From Zea mays (lineage: Eukaryota; Streptophyta; Magnoliopsida; Poales; Poaceae), in NCBI RefSeq assembly GCF_902167145.1, contig NC_050102.1, positions 1,488,001 through 1,552,000 of the forward strand: DNA of 64,000 bases, given 5' to 3'. This document shows, in pieces, positions 1 through 13,248 of this stretch (position 1 is its first letter; every line of letters starts with the position of its first letter). The translations under genes and the position numbers were made by a program. Under the pieces are notes generated by a model. That model did no database searches and had not been told where the DNA came from. It saw nothing but the letters and a program-made list of their open reading frames with translations.

Positions 1-746
1 GAGGTCGTAACCCTGAGAAAAGGAACAAGAAACAAAGAAAACAGAGGTTAGTGTATAATAGAAAACATTACCTAGGTTTAAACAAAGCAGGAACGTAACA
101 CAGATTCATCTGGTCCTTTCTTGTAAAGCAAATGATTGGCTAAAATAATAGTTAACATGCGCACCAACAGATGTCTTGGCAAGTTCTAGGGTTCAACAGC
201 AAAGCGAGGGACTCTCACGGCAGCCGGTGACTCCAAAAAATAACAAAACCAAAGAGTCGTCGAGGACAGCGGTAGATGTAGGGACCTAAAATGCGAAGAG
301 GGGAGGGAGAGTATAGAGGGAGGCATGTAATAATAAATAAAGTGAAAGAGGTACTATCCCTGTTCCCGTGGACCGGAGAACAGTTCCGGCGCCCATGCCT
401 CGACAGTGCAGAGGTGTGGAGACGATGTGGATCCGTGCAGCGGCGATTTCGATGAGGAGGGTCTATGGGACAGCATGGGCGAACTGGCGGAAGGGTACGA
501 CGGGGTATGGCAAAATTTCACGGATAGACGTACAGTGGCAAACAAATTTGGTCTCACGGGGAAGACGGAGATGGGCAGAGCGCGGTCGGGTTGGAGCGGA
601 TGCGGGGCCTGCCTACCGGATGCCATCGCTTCTCCCGGAGAGCCGGTCGCATGTGGCCACGCCCATGCCCACGCACAGCGATGGATGCGGAGGCGAGCTG
701 CTTGCGTGGGGAGCTGAGACTGAGACAGCGGCGGACGACGCGGGCG

Positions 747-794
747 TGGGTTCAAGATCAGCGAGCCGTACCTGAACACCCAGATCGGAGACAT
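747..794 (-). pseudogene. ChaC-like gamma-glutamylcyclotransferase N-terminal fragment
   Basis: On the minus strand an ATG at 794 opens a frame beginning MSPIWVFRYGSLILNP. Plant ChaC-type glutathione-specific gamma-glutamylcyclotransferases begin with a very similar W-V-F-G-Y-G-S-L-I-W-N-P block that forms the nucleotide-like binding loop of the fold. After N-P the similarity stops at once and the frame runs on to 354 as arginine/proline/serine-rich sequence with no resemblance to the family. The loop glycine is Arg here (F-R-Y-G). I read this as a truncated first-exon fragment, captured or decayed, not a working gene. The match is short, so chance similarity is possible. Confidence 0.35.
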
Positions 795-1021
795 GGCCAC
801 CGCGTCTCCTCCCGGCATCGCTGCACTCCGGTCCCTTTACAGGGGCATCAGCTGTGACCTTGCTCCTTTGTTAGGCCGAAACGCGAGGGCGAGCAGAAGC
901 AGGCAGCAGGAAGCCACACAGGCGCAGCCGAGCCGCCGCCTCCCAATCCTCCGCCCCTTGCCCCCGGATCCGCGGTAGCCAGCATAGGTGCCGGAGCCTC
1001 CATCTCTGTCGCGTCATCGGT

Positions 1022-1221
1022 CACCCTCGGCTGGTGCATGCTCCCCGTAGCGGGCTAGAACTGGAAGAGGTCAAAAGGGGAAGGGGAGCAACAGATCCGG
1101 AAATCGGGCAGCGGCGGCGTGTCCTCGGCTAGTGCGTGCTCCCCCGCAGTGGGCTGTAACCGAAAGAGGTCGAAAGGGGAAGGGGAGCAGTGGATCCAGA
1201 AATCGGGCAGGCGGCGGCGTG
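1022..1221. repeat. Two-copy tandem duplication, about 100 bp
   Basis: Copy one (about 1022-1121) and copy two (about 1122-1221) share the same order of landmarks: CTCGGCT, a GTGC-TGCTCCCC block, GGGCT, AGAGGTC, then AAAGGGGAAGGGGAGCA and ATCGGGCAG, ending in GCGGCGGCGTG. They differ at roughly a dozen positions by eye, so the duplication is not recent. No coding role is apparent. Confidence 0.7.
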
Positions 1222-3129
1222 TGGGGAGGTAGCGGAAGGGAGAACGATAAAGCTGGATTGGATAAACAATTCATGTCTAGAAACCTCATGTCCGTGATAG
1301 AGTCTCGCTCGCGTCCGTGGTGCGTGGACGTGTCGGCGGTTGTGAGGATGCCATACCTGGGAACACGGAGAGAGGCCAAAACACGAGCGCGTTTTAAGAC
1401 TTTAGATATACTTGAGCCTTTCACGGTTCACCACCTCCTCCACGGCCCAACGCGTACGACACACTTCCTTGTCTATTACTCGTAGTACTAGTTGCAGCAA
1501 CAACCAATAGGAGAGAGAACAGACACACGTAGGACTGGTAGGAGGTACTGGTACACGGTATAGTAAATAGGAGCTCGACGCCAGCACAGCAATTATAGTC
1601 GAGTGCACCAGGTGGCTCGGCGCCATGGGCTATGGCGCCGAGACATGTTACCTCGACGTCATGGCCTATGGCGCTGAGCAAAGGGTCTAAAACGAAATTA
1701 AATAATCTAAGGGTCTAAATGTGATTTTTTTTTCAAAAAAAGCTAAATTACAAAAAAATCGTTCTGCCGGACGCCCCCACGGTACCACGCTTTCTCCGCA
1801 CCAGTGGGCGCTAAAGCTGCTACAGTGGTAACGCATGCTACAGAGATTCATTAGATCTAGGGGAGCGAGCCAGCCCTGCCCTCGAGCAACGTGCGCAACA
1901 ATGTATTTTTAGTATAAAAAATATTGATAAGGGTACTGTATAAATAGGTAAAATAATATTTTATGGTGGTAATGGGTATAAGGAGAGAATTTAGGGAAAA
2001 CGGTTGCAGAGACGAGAAAAGTAGGGGATAAAATCTAGGTGAGGTGGCTACATCGTGCGATATAGGGGGAAAATTTAGGGAGATCGCTCCGAATAGCCTA
2101 ACGCACGCACACAATTAAAATTGTCATCGGAGAACGCACCAGTTTGCACCATCTTTCTGTCACTGTTTATCTCCCCCGCTTCTCGTGTAATAAACAATAT
2201 GTAGTTAAGCTTGTCATCGGACAAAGAAGACAAAAGGAGAAACAAATAGGATAGAGCAAAATTCCATCCTCTAACCGGCTACAAATAGGAGTGCCGCTCT
2301 CCGATTGTGCTACCACATCGATGACATCTGTCGCAGTTGCAACCTACACACACCTTTTAATCACCGGCGCGACAATCATCCTGTCCACCTTCCTCGCCAG
2401 CCACCTCATCACTATGTACTCCACTTCGTCGACGTGACCTCCATCGTCCGTGTGTTCGACACCGTGCCCTACCCCAGCCTTGTCTCCTAGACGACAAAGC
2501 TCGTCTCCAGTCAGGCGCCACCTCCGTGCTGCTGTTACAGTACTAGCAGCAGATGCTGGAGTAGAAGCGCGCTGCTGCCTTGGCTGTAGAGAGAGGCGTC
2601 AACTGAGGGGGAGGGGAGATGGGCCCAAGCATGTGCGCGGGTCGTGGGTCGGGAAGGCCATCAAGGTGAAGAAATGTGAGGTGGCGCTGCTCAATCGCCA
2701 ACGTGGTGCCTGAATCCTTCATGTTTGCTATCAGGCTATTCGCTTCATATTAAAGTTAGTTGTATTGGACTGTTGTAGCTGCAATCCCTAGAGACAAAAC
2801 ACAATTTTAAAAGTCGTTTTAGATTAAAGCAAAGCGAACATCATCTATGTTTGGTGCCTTGTCTAGTTGTGTTCAGGGTAAGAATAGGGCTAGTATGATG
2901 ATTTGTTTAACTCATATTCTGTTACTATTAATTTGCTGCCTTGTTTGCGCTGATTAAGAAATGCTAATTACAGTGTCACGATGTTTCTTTGCTTATGGTG
3001 TTATGGATGTAGGTTCAACAACTCTGGTTCATATAGCTCAATTTTGTAAGAAATTCAAGAATGAATTTCCGTGGTATATTAATATTTTGGTTCTTGCCCG
3101 CTATGCATGAGACCAGATAGTCCCATTGT

Positions 3130-4276
3130 GCTTGGTGAAGGTAAACTCCAGCCGGGTGGCGGATAGCACCCACCATAATCCTAAGATGGGGAGGGGCTTG
3201 AGGTTAGTCTATAGAGAAGGATGGACACAAGAACATACAAGGATTTAGAGTGGTTCGGACCACCAGAGGGTAATACCCTACTCCATTATGAGTTGTATTG
3301 CTGATAGCTTGAGAAAGCTTATGTCTGAGGGAGTCTTTGTGTAAATGTCCCGAGCGCAAATACTAGTCACAGGAGGCTAGTATACACATTTATACATCAG
3401 ATGGTTCCAGATCTACTTAAACAAGATAAACCTATTAAGGTGACGATCAACATTAAGAGTTGGTCCACAACTCAGGACATATCATCAGAGTGGGGCTGAA
3501 GCAGCCCGATATACGCAGCGAAGCAAATTAGCAGTCCAACAACCACGAGCATGATTGGAAAACAAGCGTAACTCTTACCCGATCAGCGATCTCTTTCTCT
3601 AAAAAACAACAAATAAGCAAGAGTGGGTACTTATGTGCACAGTAGCCCACCTTCACCCACGAAATGGAGAAATCAGATATAATGCATGGAGTATGTGGAG
3701 CTCAGGATAATTTTGCAGAAAAAGCATTTTTGATGTAGGGCTATTTTGTAAAACTTTTTATTTTCAAAACGCGTCCTCTCCTAAAGGAGTAGGAAGTTTT
3801 TCAATATAGAACAAAATCCCTTGGACTAAACCATCCAGGAATCTCGATAGTTTCCTACCGGTTTTCATTCGCAAAAACAACTTTTGGACTTCCCGTTCAC
3901 CATAGCTCATGGCTCAACTGTCGGACCTTTTAAAACCACTTTTCAAAAGTATTTTTGGAAAACAAAAAACTAATGGTCAAACCAAGCCATAATTCATCCA
4001 TATCTGTGGACGCGGACTATTCGGATAGGTTTTTGAACTCTGCGCAGAGGTGTACACTGTACCCACTAGTCCGGTTCTGCGATCTCATGGCTAATGGGAC
4101 CCGAATCCGAAACTCTTTCATCCCTTGCATGACTTTACCTTAATGGTTATACCGAAAGGAACAAGGACACCACCGTGCCCAAACTAGGACAAAACATTCC
4201 CCCTCCTTGTCCTCCTGGTGCTCCCCAACCACCATAACCCTGGGGTACAGACCGTACAAGTTCGGATCAAGCAACT
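3130..4276. repeat. LTR-like retrotransposon remnant
   Basis: About 3200-3500 carries a stretch of the style seen in grass LTRs (GATTTAGAGTGGTTCGGACC and TAATACCCTACTCC). About 3500-4276 is AT-rich and continues, across the 36-kb inserted stack, into 40700 onward: the stack is flanked by near-matching 5-mers CAACT (4272-4276) and CGACT (40700-40704). I could not define the ends of the host element and see no coding sequence apart from short chance frames. Confidence 0.45.
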
Positions 4277-4878
4277 TGAAAGTCGCCTAGAGGGGGGGTG
4301 AATAGGCGAAACCTGAAATTTATAAACTTTAAACACGCACTAGAGTCGGGGTTAGCATTAGAATTAAATTAGAGTTTGAAAGGTAGTTCTCCTTGCTTAG
4401 AGTTGCTCAATCAATGTGGATAACATTTGGGAGCAAACTCAAATCAATTGAACAAGAGAACTCTATAGAGAGAGAAAAGAGGGCAAACAAATCAAGGGGT
4501 AATATACACAAGTGAACACTGTAATTTGTTTACCGAGGTTCGGTTCCAAAGAACCTAGTCCCCGTTGAGGAGGCCACAAAGGCCGGGTCGATCTATTCCA
4601 ACCCTTTCCCTCTCTCAATCGGTCACACAGACCGATCGAGGCTTCTCCTTAATCACTTGGGTCACTAAGACCCTGCAAGGATCACCACACACTTAAATGT
4701 CTCTTGCTAGCTTTACAAAGCATTTAAAAGAATGAGAATAGAAAGGAGAAAGCAATCAAAGCAAGAAGAGCAACAAAAGGACACAAAACACCCTCTCTCA
4801 CGTCACTAAGGAATTGAGTTGATTTGGAGGCTTGGAGAGGATTTGATCTTTAGAATGTGTCTTGGAGTGAATGCTAAT
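4277..4878 (-). mobile_element. Antisense copia solo LTR, first part
   Basis: The segment starts TGAAAGTCGCCTAGAGG and reads as the reverse complement of the LTR 3' end of the Opie/Ji-like copia that follows. It is broken at 4878 by that element and resumes at 40015. The two parts together give about 1.29 kb, close to the 1.2-kb LTRs of the inserted element. The joined LTR is flanked by CAACT and CGACT, one mismatch apart, and no internal region is attached. That pattern fits a solo LTR left by LTR-LTR recombination, oriented against the element that later hit it. Confidence 0.85.
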
Positions 4879-6085
4879 TTAAAGGGAAATAGGGTTAACC
4901 TTTTCCTATAATTAATTTTGGTGGTTGAATGCCCAACATAAATCTTGGACTAACTAGTTTGCTCTAGATTACATATTCTACAGGTGCATAAAGGTTCAAC
5001 ACAAACCAATAAAAAGATTGAAGAAAGGGTTCAAAAACAAAGGAGCAAAGCAACCGAGTGTGCCCTGGTCTGGCGCACCGGACTGTCCGATGTGCCACCA
5101 GACAGTGTCCGGTGCACCAGTACCGTACAGTCTCAAACTCGCCACTCTCGGGTTTCTCAGGGCGCGCTCTGCTATAATTCACCGGATTGTCTGGTGTGCC
5201 ACCGGACTATTCGGTGTGACTGTGGAGTAACGGCTATCCAGCGCAACGGTCGATTGCAACGGACCCCTACAAACGCTACACTACGCGAACAGTGCACGCA
5301 GAAGTCAAAGCAGTCGTCAGAGGTGCACCGGACAGTGAACAGTGCCTGTCTGGTGTGGCACCGGACTGTCCGATGCCACTAGAGGATAAAGCCTCCAACA
5401 GTCAGAAGCTCCCGAACCCTAACGGTTGGGTGACGTGGCTGGCGCACCGGACTGTACGGTGCGCGCCATCGACAGCAGCCACCCCCAACGGTTGTTTGGT
5501 GGTGGAGGGCTATAAATACTCCCAACCACCACCACTCCAAGCATCCAAGTTTCCAGCACTTCACATTCAATACAAGAGCTAGTGCATTCACTCCTAGACA
5601 CAAATCAAAAGAATCAAAGCCTCTCCAAGTGCCAAATCCACTCCAACCACTTAGTGACTTGAGAGAGAGTTTTGTTCGTGTTCTTTGTGCTCTTATTGCT
5701 TGGATCGCTTTCTTCCTTCCTCATTCTTGTTCCCAAGTGAATTGTAATCAAAGCAAGAGACACCAAGTGTGTGGTGGTCCTTGTGGGGTCTAAGTGACCC
5801 ATTTGATTAAGGAGAAAGGTCACTCGGTCTAGGTGACCGTTTGAGAGAGGGAAAGGGTTGAAAGAGACCCAGTCTTTGTGACCACCTCAACGGGGACTAG
5901 GTTCTTTAGAACCGAACCTCGGTAAAATAAATCACCGTGTTCATCCTCTTGTCTTTCATTTGATTTGTTTTTCCCTTCTCTTCCGGATTTTATTTAAGTG
6001 CTAACGCTAATCTCGGCTTGTAGTGTGTGCTTAAGTTTGTAAATTTCAGATTCCGCCTATTCACCCCTCCTCTAGGCGACTTTCA
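4879..6085 (+). repeat. 5' LTR of the full-length copia
   Basis: It is 1207 bp and ends ...GACTTTCA; the expected TGAAAG start reads TTAAAG, a change of the second base. The partner LTR at 38828-40014 starts with intact TGAAAG. A TATA-box candidate, TATAAATA, lies at 5511-5518. Several copies of a palindromic motif of the type CACCGGACAGTCCGGTGC occur in degenerate form at 5080-5460. The two LTRs differ by many substitutions and several indels. Confidence 0.92.
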
Positions 6086-6101
6086 ATTGGTATAAGAGCC
6101 G
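6086..6101 (+). promoter_or_regulatory. Primer binding site (initiator Met tRNA)
   Basis: Directly after the LTR the sequence reads ATTGGTATAAGAGCCG. Plant copia elements are primed by initiator methionine tRNA and carry TGGTATCAGAGC here; this copy differs by a single C-to-A change. Confidence 0.88.
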
Positions 6102-6129
6102 GTGCTTCATTAGAGTCTAACAACTCGAA

Positions 6130-8533
6130 GTGATGTCGGGAGGATCCGCCAAGAGGGAGATGGAAACCGGTGACAAAGCCACAAGCCATGGGAAGGCTCC
6201 ATCAAGGGAGCCCGGCACCAAAGTGAAGGAGGGATCCCCTCCTCAAATCAAGTCGCATCGGAGTGGCGACAAGAAGAAGAAAATGAAGAAAGTGGTCTAC
6301 TACGAGACCGATTCATCGTCGCCCTCCACATCCGGCTCCGACGGCACGTCCGTCACTTCTAAGCGCCATGAGCGCAAGAAGTATAGTAAGATGCCCCTTC
6401 GATATCCCCGTATTTCCAAGCGTGCTCCCTTACTTTCCGTTCCATTAGGCAAACCACCATATTTTGATGGTGATGATTATTGTATGTGGAGTGATAAAAT
6501 GGGGGCACACCTAACCTCACTCCACGCAAGCATATGGGATATTATTGAGTTTGGAGCGCAGGTACCTATAGTGGGGGACGAGGGCTACGACTCGGACGAG
6601 GTCGCCCAAATTAGGCACTTTAACTCCCAAGCCACAACTATACTCCTCACCTCCTTGTGTCGAGAGGAGTATAATAAGGTGCAAGGGTTGAACAGTGCCA
6701 AGGAGATTTGGGACGTCCTAAAGACCGCGCACGAAGGAGATGAGGTGACCAAGATCACCAAGCGGGAGACGATCGAGGGGGAGCTCGGTCGATTCATCCT
6801 CAACCAAGGAGAGGAACCACAAGCAATGTACAACCGGCTCAAGACCTTGGTCAACCAAGTGCGCAACCTCGGGAGCACTAAATAGGAAAGTTTGTGAGCT
6901 TTGAACTTATGATCAAAGACTCCAAACACATTGTCAATTTGGAGCAAGGCGCCACCTCAACACTCGAGGTGCAACCCGTCGCTTTCAAAGCGACGGAAGA
7001 GAAGAAAGAAGAGTCTACATCAAGTAGGCTCCCCATCGACGCCTCTAAGCTCGACAATGAGGAGATGACGCTCATCATCAAGAGCTTCCGTCAAATCCTC
7101 AAGCAAAGGAGGGGGAAGGATTACAAACCCCGCTCCAAGAGGGTGTGCTACAAATGTGGTAAGCCCGATCATTTTATTGCTAAATGTCCAATGTCTAGTG
7201 ATAGTGACAGGGGCGACGACAAGAGGGGGAAGAAGAAGGAAAAGAAGAGGTACTACAAGAAGAAGGGCGGTGATGCCCACTTGTGTCGGGAATGGGACTC
7301 CGATGAGAACTCCACCGACTCCTCCGATGAGGACGCCGCCAACATCGACGTCAACAAGGGCCTCCTCTTCCCCAACGTCGGCCACAAGTGCTTCATGGAA
7401 AAGGACGGCAAAAAGAGGAAGGTACAATCTAGAACCATCCCCAAGTATACTACACTAGTGATGAGGGTAGTTCTAGTGAAGATGAAGATGATTTGCTTAC
7501 TCTTTTTGCCAACCTTAACTTGGAACAAAAGAAAAAATTAAATGAATTAATTGGAGCCATTCATGAGAAGGATGAACTCTTGGACAGCCAAGAGGAATTC
7601 CTTATTAAAGAAAACAAAAAGCATGTTAAAGTAAAAAATGCTTATGCTCAGGAAGTAGAAAAATGCGAAAACTTGACTAAGGAGCTTAGCATTTGCCATG
7701 ATTCAATTACCAATCTTAGAAATGAAAATGCTAGTTTAAGTATTAAGATTGATAAATTGAGTGAATCAATTTCTAGCCTTAGGACCGAAAATGCTAGTTT
7801 AATTTCCAAGGCTAAAGATTTAAATGTTTGCAATGATTCTATTTCCTGTATTAGAAATAAGAATGCTATATTACATGCTAAGATAGATGAATTAAAAGTT
7901 TGCAAACTCTCTACATCTACTATTGATCATGTTACTATTTGTACTAGATGTAGTGATGTTAATATTGATGCTATAAATGATCACCTTGCTTTAATTAAAC
8001 AATAAAATGATCATATAGCTCAATTAACTGCTAAAATCAATGAGCATGAAATTGAAAATGAAAAATTTAAATTTGCTAAAAGCATGCTCTATAGTGGGAG
8101 ACGCTCTGGCATTAAGGATGGCATTGGTTTCTAATAGGGAAGCAATGTCAAGCTTAATGCCCCTAAGAAATTGTCTAACTTTGTTAAGGGCAAAGCTCCT
8201 ATGGTTCAGGATAATGAGGGCTATATTTTATATTCTGCTGATTATCCCAAACACAAATTTAAGATAATTGATGCTAAGAAATATCATTCTGTTTCTCACC
8301 ATGCTTTTATGTATGAAAATAAAGCTTCTAGCTCTAGACATTCTACTCATGTTAAAATGCCTAAAAAGAAAACTCCTACTGCATCAAATGAGCCTAACAT
8401 TTCATTTAAGACTTTTGATGCATCATATGTTTTGACTAACCAATCACGCAAAGTAGTTGCCAAATATGTTGGGGGCAAACACAAGGGCTCCAAGACTTGT
8501 GTTTGGGTACCCAAGGTGCTTGTTTCTAACTGA
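6130..8533 (+). pseudogene. Copia gag (nucleocapsid part of Gag-Pol), broken
   Basis: Gag packages the element RNA into cytoplasmic particles. The first frame (6130-6885, 251 codons) has a charged N-terminus, then the conserved UBN2-like core with L-G-K-P-P-Y-F-D-G and a W-D-V-L motif. A deletion of roughly 35-40 codons and a frame change follow at about 6885-6894. The second frame (6894-7541) has a CCHC zinc knuckle, C-Y-K-C-G-K-P-D-H-F-I-A-K-C, at about 7147-7188. Another frame change near 7440 leads into a coiled-coil stretch (7493-8005) with repeated N-E-N-A-S-L heptads. The same frame continues through stops at 8003 and 8135 to K-T-C-V-W-V-P-K, the usual end of Gag before protease. At least two frame changes and two stops make it nonfunctional. 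Confidence 0.9.
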
Positions 8534-8568
8534 AAGTTCCCTATGCCCGGGAACAGATCTGGATGTCG

Positions 8569-9353
8569 CCTAGAGGGGGGGTGAATAGGTGAATAATAAT
8601 TATCACTTTAAAACTAAAAACTCTTACTCTACTCGAAGGATGGATCGCAGTGGAATGAAAGACCTTTTGAGTAGGTTGCAGCGGAATTGAAGTTCATGTC
8701 TTAAAATACCCTGTACTTCGAAGATAACTTGTACCACATAGAAATATAGAAGTGCAAGTATAAACAGAAAATAAGACAGAGAAACAGCACACAACACAGA
8801 GCAGAGACACAGACACAGGGATTTATCCCGAGGTTCGACCAAGCCTAAAATGCTTGCCTAGTCCTCGTTGGAGTTCGCCACACCTTGGCTTGGAGTCTAT
8901 TTCAACTCCTTCCTCCGTTTGCTCAGATCTGTCAGTGCGACAGATAAAGCCTTCCACTATGTTGATATCAGTTACAACAATGTTGTGGCTGCTTACAATC
9001 TTCTCTGCAGCACTCTGGCAGAGTAACAATGCGCTCAAGATTTTGCTCTAGCTCTCAGCAACACGTCCCCACTCTCTAAAGGCTCATAACTTCGCCTCTA
9101 CACAAACTAGAGAGATACACAAGAGAGGGAGAGAAAGAATTGATTCAGATGATGTATGGACTTGTTGGCCACTCTTCTATTTTTGTTAGAGGCGCCTAGG
9201 GGTCCCTTTTATAGTCCCAAGGGGCCTAGGAGCCGTTGGAGATCAACATGGAAGGCTATCCTTGCCTTCTGTTGAGTTGCACACCAGACAGTCCGGTGCG
9301 CCACCGGACAACCACTGTAGCTTGTCCGGTGCGCGATCTCCTTCCATATCGGG
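8569..9353 (-). repeat. Antisense copia LTR, first part
   Basis: The segment begins TGTCGCCTAGAGGGGG and shares only this terminal block with the surrounding copia LTRs; the rest (for example TTATCCCGAGGTTCGACC) differs. It carries the palindromic CCGGACAGTCCGG-type motif near 9285-9335. The gypsy element interrupts it at 9354 with the target duplication TCGGG (9349-9353 and 29265-29269). Confidence 0.85.
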
Positions 9354-9768
9354 TGTTGGGGACTTGTTCTCAAACGCTTCGGCTTGTCAAAAGGCAAAAG
9401 TACAAGTGTGACGCACGAACAAGTATCAGTCAGCGTGAACAGTACGGGGGAACTGTTCATCTATTTATAGGCACAAGACACAGCCTGTGAGAAATTACAT
9501 TCATGCCCTTTACATTTATTATTAACTAATAGACAATTCTATGAGGACTAGATAGCCTTTTCCCCTTTAAGTTGGTTCCTTTCTCCGCCATTTAGCCGAA
9601 GCTCCCCTGCACGTAGCTTCGGAGCAACTCCAACCTTCGTCATGATCATACTTTTTACATCGTACATGCTTTTAGCCTGAGTCCGAAGGTACCTATTCAC
9701 ATGTCACACTTGAAGATTTTGTTAAATCACGTTTTTTGAGGACCTTCGGAGGACGAAAGCCCCCAACA
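9354..9768 (-). repeat. 3' LTR of the Tat-type element (minus strand)
   Basis: It is 415 bp long, bounded by TGTTGGGG and CCCCAACA. On the minus strand it is preceded by a polypurine tract GCGAGGGGCTAC at 9769-9780, which is the usual primer for plus-strand DNA synthesis. The TATA-like TATAAATA of the partner LTR is kept. Confidence 0.93.
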
Positions 9769-12700
9769 GTAGCCCCTCGCAGTATTAATTTATTTAAGAT
9801 AACGAATTCAGACTGCGACATGGATGAAGGCCTTAAGCCGAAGGTCCGAAAAAACGCCTTCCCCTTGCTAGAATAGCAACAGTCAATGACAGACGGGCCC
9901 CCCAATTTGGAGCGTGCCGAGCGTATAAATAAGAACTCGTATCAACCTCATTTGGTACGCTGCTTGTGCCACTCGCTTTATTTTGTCAATTTTCATAGCT
10001 CTTGCTTACTAACGCTTGCTAGTTTTTCAAGCTTTTTGAGCTTCGGCTAGAAAGACACATTTTCGTCATCTCTGAAGGAAAAGATGCCTCAAGACAAGAA
10101 GGTTGCTGCTGAGACGAAGCTTGCTGAAGAGGAGAAGCTTTTTGAGGAGAATAAGGCTGTGAATCCTTACATTGCTGGATTTATCGAGTCAATGGCAAAA
10201 TCAAATATAGAGAAGATTACTAAGGAGATATTGGAGGGCCTGTCTGAAGATATTGGTGACAGTGACAGTTATGATGCGGAAAGTGGGGGCGAAAATTCTG
10301 AGGATCGACCCTGGAGACCAAGCCATACAATTTTCAGAAAATCTACCATTAAGCAAAGTCACCTTGAAAACATGAGGGGAAGGTACTTTTAGGATATGTC
10401 TATTGTGAGGGCTGGCGGAGGCAACAACGTCCCAGCCCCCGAGGTGAACGAAGTTGTGATTTTCCGAAGCTTCTTCAAAGCTGGGCTTCGGTTTCCGCTG
10501 AGCAAGTTTGTAGTTGAAGTGTTGAAAACCTACCAAGTTTTCCTTCACCAGTTGACCCCCAAAGCCATATTGAGGATGGGAATCTTCGTCTGGGCAACAA
10601 GAAGCCAAGCGATAGAACCAAGTGCGAAGTGCTTCTGTAGCATGCACGAACTTTTGTATGAGACGAAGGCCATGGGGAAAGAACAGTATCATAACAACTT
10701 CGGTTGTTATGGGTTTGTCGCCCGTCCCAACGCCAGTCACCCTGTGCCGACTTTTCAGAAGAGATGGCCTAGAAATTGGATGGAAGAATGGTTTTATGTG
10801 AAGAACGACTTGTAAGCGAGGGAGGACATCAAAGATGTTATCATGCGCCCCATATGGTCCCGCTTCGGCCTCCGAAGGCCAAAGGTTGAAATTGATGAGG
10901 CCACCGAAGCGTGCCAAAGGACGTTTGGTACTGTCTGCTTCTTTATTGGTACCAGAGATTTAATTTAGGAGCATATAGCATTCAGAGTATGGCCGCTTGC
11001 AGAGAGCTGGGAAATGTCGAAGGAAACTATTACCAAGTCTAGCGAAGGTGAACTGGTCCGACTAAAATATACATTCAGATATGGGGATAAATTCGATGAA
11101 CTAAACGATGATTGGTTGAAATGCATCGAAGTTACAAGTGATGAACTACTTGGATCATACTCCAAGGCTTTAGATAATGCACTGTCTACAGCCTTCGAAG
11201 GTCGGGGAAAAAAGAGAATAAACAGAGTTTTTGATGCCATTGGCTTCGTCTACCCCGACTACCACTACCCGGTGCGGGGACAAGGGAAGAAGAGGAAAGC
11301 TGCTGCTCTGGCCACCCCGGCTGAACCTGTGCCGAAGGCTGCAGGCAAAAAGATGAAGGTACTTACCCACTGGCCACGTTATATTGAACCACCCGTGGTG
11401 CCTGAGTTTGGCGGGGAGGCATCTTCGGCTGCTAAATCAAGAGAATCTGCTCCGATGTAGAAGGCTGAAGAACCGGCTACAACGCCGAAAGCACCTTCAG
11501 TTGAGCCAGTTGAAATGAAGGTTGATAAAGATAAGGCTGACAGGCCAACAACCGAAGAGGTGAAAAAGCTGCTAGGAATTTTAAGTCCTTCGATAGAAGC
11601 CACAACGCTGAAGGCACAAAAGAGTTCTGTCATAACTCCTAGGAGAAGGAGGATGGTTAATGTACTAGATGTTTTGGAAACAACCGATTCCATAGGCCCT
11701 GCTCCCACAAGGAAGGTTGCTGAAGCTATCAGAACGCAATCCAAGGCTGATACTAAGCAAATAGAAGTCGAGACTACACTAACCCAGGATGAAGCCGAGG
11801 CAGAGCCCACGGTGCCTAGTAAGCCAAAGCTTGCCGCCATCTAGCAGAAGGCCGAAGAAATAACTCCAGATATTAATATAGCTTTTGAGAAGAGTGCGGC
11901 CAAAGAGGCCAAATCCCCTGCCCCTGAAGCACTCTCCGAAGATCTTCATTATATCATTCGACATGCTTCGGGAAAGAGATTATCCAAAGAAGTAATTTTT
12001 GAAGCTAAACACTATGCCTGAGAACTGAAGTATCCGAAGGGGGCTTAGTGTTTAATGGTACAGATGAAGATGATTTCCTATACTGCCTCCCAGACAACAA
12101 AGAATTATCTGTCTGCCGGGAGATGGCCAGAAGTATGGGTTTTCCAAAGCTTGAAGCTAGCCTTTGTGCCATGACAAAGGATGATCTAGCAGATAGTCTT
12201 GCGTACAACAGTCTGAAGGTACTGAAGTTGTGAACTTTGAAGCTTATGGACTCTGGAATGAAGTCTTTTTATTCTTATGTTAATCCTTTTAACCTTTCTT
12301 GCAGGGCTTAATACTTAGCAACGCCCTAAGGGCGCAAAAGAATGCTGAAGACGAGAGCTGCACTATAGCTCTCAACAACCTTCAAACAGAGGTTATCAGA
12401 CTGAGGAACGAAGCCACGGAAAAAGACAAGATTCTACTTTCATTGGTGGACAAGGTAAAAGAAGATGAAGCTAGTTTCAAGGCTCAAGCTGAACTTCAAA
12501 AGAATGAGATTGAAGACCTTCGAAAACAGCTGGCCGAATCCCAACAAAAGTGTGGTCTCGCAGAAGCCAACCGAGATATTAGTGAATATTGGAGAAATTA
12601 TTTAGAAAAAACAGTCGAAGAACTCTGCACGTCCAAAGAAAGATGCTTCGAAAAATCCCTGGGTTGCATGGAGAAGATAAAGGCTAGCTTTGCCAACATG

Positions 12701-13248
12701 GGCGCCTATTCAAATGAAGATAACTTTATACGAGGCGACCCCGAAGGTGTTATAGAATGGATAAGCGGAGAGGCCGAAGCTTTTGAAGAAATTTTGAATG
12801 ATCACGGGGATGTCTGTGCATTTTCTGGTGCGAGAGGAATTTCAGCCATCTTAGAGAAGGCGGGTTGTGAACATGTCAAAACCCTAGCTCAGGCCGAAGC
12901 TGCCTTCTCCGTGGATGTCACGAAGGATCCCTCAGCCGAAGCAAGCTTAATGGGCGGAAAATTTTATATTGACATCTAGGTAAATGGCGGCCGAGAAATA
13001 GCTCACAAAATAATGAAGAAAAGTGAAAAAGATATTCATGACGCTCGAGAAGCGGTGAAAAAGGCTGAGGAAGCTGCAGAACGCGAGAGACGGATAGGTA
13101 TTGTTTTATGACCTTTAGCTTCGTCGTTTGTTTTCGTGACTTCGAATTGATTAATTTTTCCTACTGCAGCTGAACTGTCTCCTCCGCCAGAACCGTTCGA
13201 CCCCCTGGCCGACCCAGAAACGAAGAAAGCAGTAGAAACCATTAATAT

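Larger units (their letters stand above)
1..3129. other. Unassigned 5' region without a convincing gene
   Basis: I recognise no complete gene here. The stretch has GC-rich blocks (about 370-1230 and 2440-2710) and AT-rich blocks (about 1680-2230 and 2730-3120). Open frames in the GC-rich blocks are short, overlap on both strands and lack recognisable domains, except for the ChaC-like fragment listed separately. The AT-rich part around 1870-2120 has the look of a short MITE-like repeat, but I could not define ends or a target duplication. It may be old repeat DNA or decayed gene flank. Confidence 0.5.

Noticed and set aside
354..857. Plus- and minus-strand frames of 88-154 codons near the left edge
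   Set aside because: Apart from the short ChaC-like block they show only composition-driven residues.
1857..2114. Possible MITE
   Set aside because: AT-rich with TTTAGGGA-type motifs, but I could not find paired terminal inverted repeats or a target duplication.
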